Positions 12,172 through 14,100 of a DNA stretch of 14,100 nucleotides are shown here, in pieces (position 1 is the stretch's first letter; the number at the start of each line of letters is the position of its first letter). The notes under the pieces were generated by a model. The model worked only from the letters and a program-made list of their open reading frames with translations, did not search any database and was not told the origin of the DNA. A program made the translations under genes and the position numbers. The DNA is taken from positions 1 through 14,100 of the forward strand of contig JBKHDD010000127.1 of assembly GCA_046541515.1 (NCBI GenBank), written 5' to 3'. Origin of the DNA: CAYFVR01 sp046541515 (GTDB lineage Bacteria; Desulfobacterota; Desulfobacteria; Desulfobacterales; Desulfococcaceae).

Positions 12172-13976
12172 AACGTCGCCGCCGCCTTTTCTGGCGGGTT
12201 TATCCCTCTTTTCTGCTCATCACGCTCCTGAGTCTGTTCGCCCTGGGGCTCCACGCCCAGATCGCCATGCGGGGCTTTTTTCGGGATCACAGCATCGAAA
12301 ATCTGCGGGCCCGGGCCTTTTTGCTGGAGGGGCGCATCCGGCCCCTTTTGCTTTCGCCCAACCCGGAACGGGTGGACGCGATCTGCAAATCCGCGGGGCC
12401 GCCCTCGGGCACGCGAATCACGGTGATCCTGCCCGACGGCCGGGTGATCGGGGATTCCCACGCCGAACCGGCGTTGATGAACAACCACGCCCGGCGGCCG
12501 GAGATTCGGGATGCGCTGGAACAGGGCGTCGGCTCCTCCAGCCGCCGCAGCGTCACGCTTCGGGAACGGCTGATGTACGTGGCCGTTCGTCTGGACGACG
12601 ACGGGCGGACGTTGGGGGCGCTGCGGACCGCGCGATCCGCCGAAAGCCTGGAGGCGGAGCTTCGGGAGCTGCAACGGGGCATGTTGCTGTTCGGCATTTT
12701 CGTGGCCCTGCTGGCGGGCGTCGCCAGCCTCTGGCTGTCGCGCCGCATCGCCCGGCCCATCGAAGCCATGCGCCGGGGGGCGGAAGCCTTCGCCGCCGGC
12801 AATCTGTCCCTTCGGCTGCCGGCCCCGGACACCGAGGAGATGGCCCGTCTCTCCACCGCGTTGAACCGGATGGCCCAGGAGTTGAACGACCGAATTCGCT
12901 CGGCGGAGGAGCAGCGAAACGAGCTGCGGGCGATTCTTTCCAGCATGCGGGAGGGCGTCGTGGGCGTGGACGGGGAGGAGCGGATCATCAACATCAACGC
13001 CGCCGCCGCCCGGATGTTTCTGCGGGAGCCCCGGGAAATGATCGGGCGTACCGTGCAGGAGGTGATCCGCAGCCCCGATCTGCACCGGTTCATCCGCGTC
13101 TCCCTGGCCGGGGAAGCCCCCAAGGACGCCGACATCACCTTTTACCACGAAGGCGAATGCGTGCTGAACACCCACGGCACCTCGCTGAGAAACGCCGCCG
13201 GACGGCGCATCGGCACGCTGGTGGTGTTTCACGACGTGACCCGGCTTCGGCGGCTGGAAACCATGCGGCGGGAGTTCGCCGCCAACGTCTCCCACGAGAT
13301 CAAAACGCCGCTGACCGCCATCAAGGGATTCGTGGAAACCCTCCAGAGCGGGGCCCTGGACAAGCCCGAGGAGGCCCGTCGGTTTCTGGAGATCGTCGGG
13401 CGGCATACCGACCGGCTCAGCGCCATCATCGGAGATCTGATGAAGCTCTCGGAGATCGAGCAGCGGGGCCAGCTTCCCGTCGGCCCCGCGCCGCTGCTGC
13501 CGGTGCTGGCCAACGCGGTGGAGCTTTGCCGCCCGGTGGCCGATTCCCGGGGCATTGCGGTCGCGCTGGACTGCGACCCCGCGCTGGAGGGCGAGATCAA
13601 TTCGGCCTTTCTGGAACAGGCGGTGGTCAACCTGGTGGACAACGCCATCAAGTACGGCCCCGACGGCGGCCGGGTCTGGGTCGCCGCCGCCCGCGAATCC
13701 GGCGAAATCCGCATCCGAGTGCGGGACCAGGGCGTCGGAATTCCGGCGGCGCATTTGCCTCGAATTTTTGAACGGTTTTACCGAGTGGACAAGTCCCGCA
13801 GCCGCAAAGAGGGCGGCACCGGCCTCGGTCTCGCCATCGTCAAGCACATCGTCCAGGCCCACGGCGGCCGCGTGATCGCCGAAAGCGAAGTCGGAGAGGG
13901 GAGCACGTTTACGGTGTGTCTTCCAAGCACACCCGCAACGGAAGAGACGCCAATTGAAACCGAAAGTTTATCTTGA
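12168..13976 (+). CDS. PhoR-type membrane sensor histidine kinase
   Basis: This 602-residue partner kinase of the upstream response regulator has a first membrane segment at about 9-32, an extracytoplasmic domain at about 33-168, and a second membrane segment at about 170-191. A HAMP linker (RRIARPIEAMRRGAEAFAAGN, about 192-245) and a PAS domain (about 250-360, ILSSMREGVVGVDGEERI) follow. The HisKA domain has H376 in NVSHEIKTPLTAIKGF, and the ATPase domain has N box VVNLVDNAIKYG (about 486-497), DQGVGIP, FERFYRV and GGTGLGLAIVKHI. All catalytic residues are present. The TM-periplasmic-TM-HAMP-PAS layout is that of the long PhoR/WalK-like kinases of Firmicutes and Desulfobacterota; the E. coli PhoR lacks the large outer domain. 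No pst or phoU genes are in the window, so a phosphate role is a guess. The last ~17 residues (STPATEETPIETESLS) look like an added tail. Confidence 0.93.
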   Translation: MKRRRRLFWRVYPSFLLITLLSLFALGLHAQIAMRGFFRDHSIENLRARAFLLEGRIRPLLLSPNPERVDAICKSAGPPSGTRITVILPDGRVIGDSHAEPALMNNHARRPEIRDALEQGVGSSSRRSVTLRERLMYVAVRLDDDGRTLGALRTARSAESLEAELRELQRGMLLFGIFVALLAGVASLWLSRRIARPIEAMRRGAEAFAAGNLSLRLPAPDTEEMARLSTALNRMAQELNDRIRSAEEQRNELRAILSSMREGVVGVDGEERIININAAAARMFLREPREMIGRTVQEVIRSPDLHRFIRVSLAGEAPKDADITFYHEGECVLNTHGTSLRNAAGRRIGTLVVFHDVTRLRRLETMRREFAANVSHEIKTPLTAIKGFVETLQSGALDKPEEARRFLEIVGRHTDRLSAIIGDLMKLSEIEQRGQLPVGPAPLLPVLANAVELCRPVADSRGIAVALDCDPALEGEINSAFLEQAVVNLVDNAIKYGPDGGRVWVAAARESGEIRIRVRDQGVGIPAAHLPRIFERFYRVDKSRSRKEGGTGLGLAIVKHIVQAHGGRVIAESEVGEGSTFTVCLPSTPATEETPIETESLS

Positions 13977-14100
13977 AACCAGTGTGCTCAGCTGCCTTTT
14001 CGCAAAACCGAGCCGGGACGTCATCGTGGCCGGGCATCAGCGGATTACTTGGGATTGGCGGGAATTTTCAAAAGAAAGTTTTGAACTTTACGGTTCCCAA
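13954..14100 (+). CDS. PIN-domain protein (VapC-like), 5' end only
   Basis: The first 49 codons are in the window and the frame is open to the edge. The start KPKVYLETSVLSCLFAKPS, followed by RDVIVAGHQRITWDW and FELYGSQ, matches the N-terminus of a PIN-domain subfamily usually read as YIETSVxSYLTARPSRDxxxAxHQ. PIN domains are metal-dependent ribonucleases, many acting as VapC toxins. The acidic residue in YLETSV is the expected first metal ligand; the others lie beyond the window. The likely start is TTG at 13954, inside the 3' end of the kinase gene (23-bp overlap), with GAAGAG about 7 bases ahead. No upstream antitoxin gene is present, since the space is filled by the kinase. A partner could lie downstream, or the protein could be a solitary PIN nuclease. 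Confidence 0.78.
   Translation, partial: MKPKVYLETSVLSCLFAKPSRDVIVAGHQRITWDWREFSKESFELYGSQ

Noticed and set aside
1..14100. CRISPR array, tRNA, rRNA, prophage or integrase signature
   Set aside because: No spaced direct repeats, cloverleaf-like sequence, rRNA-like stretch, transposase, integrase or phage structural gene was seen on either strand.

Overview
The window is GC-rich DNA from a Gram-negative bacterium. A member of the Desulfobacterota (deltaproteobacterial sulfate reducers and relatives) is the best guess. The guess rests on gene content (a UPF0182 giant membrane protein, a CooT-type small nickel protein, a soluble REC-PAS-kinase-REC hybrid, an ABC1 kinase and a remnant of an AAA-ATPase with a nuclease-like tail) and has not been tested by any search. 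No rRNA, tRNA or CRISPR array was seen.

Region 1 (1 to about 2790) is a graveyard of broken genes. After a strong bidirectional terminator (151-184) comes a minus-strand gene for a GlpV-type glycerol/carbohydrate ABC transporter binding protein. It lacks its 5' part and is interrupted by a 104-bp MITE-like element (712-815) with inverted-repeat ends, an internal palindrome and a target duplication. Its truncated 5' side abuts, at about 1548, the first 129 codons of a GDP-L-fucose synthase gene (fcl). Upstream of fcl lies the last ~84 codons of GDP-mannose 4,6-dehydratase (gmd), and this abuts, at about 2318, a plus-strand fragment of an ATPase with a PD-(D/E)XK-like C-terminal domain. The native gmd-fcl order is kept, but every gene here is cut. 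Either the region has undergone repeated rearrangement or the contig is chimeric.

Region 2 (2805-11174) is an orderly run of intact minus-strand genes. In transcription order they are a class V aminotransferase, a small unrecognised ORF joined by an ATGA overlap to an ABC1/UbiB-type kinase, a CooT-family small protein, a UPF0182 protein with seven predicted membrane segments, and a soluble REC-PAS-HisKA-HATPase-REC hybrid kinase. The UPF0182 gene has its own candidate promoter and two perfect stem-loops in its leader.

Region 3 (11467-14100) runs on the plus strand, divergent from the aminotransferase. It holds a PhoB-type response regulator and a PhoR-type membrane kinase, joined by an ATGA overlap, then the first 49 codons of a PIN-domain (VapC-like) protein that starts inside the kinase gene and runs off the window. 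The divergent gap holds three tandem copies of a GC-only octamer and two adjacent stem-loops.

No clearly new multi-gene system could be shown. The most noteworthy items are the MITE insertion, the mosaic of truncated genes, the structured leader of the UPF0182 gene, and the small ORF coupled to the ABC1 kinase.
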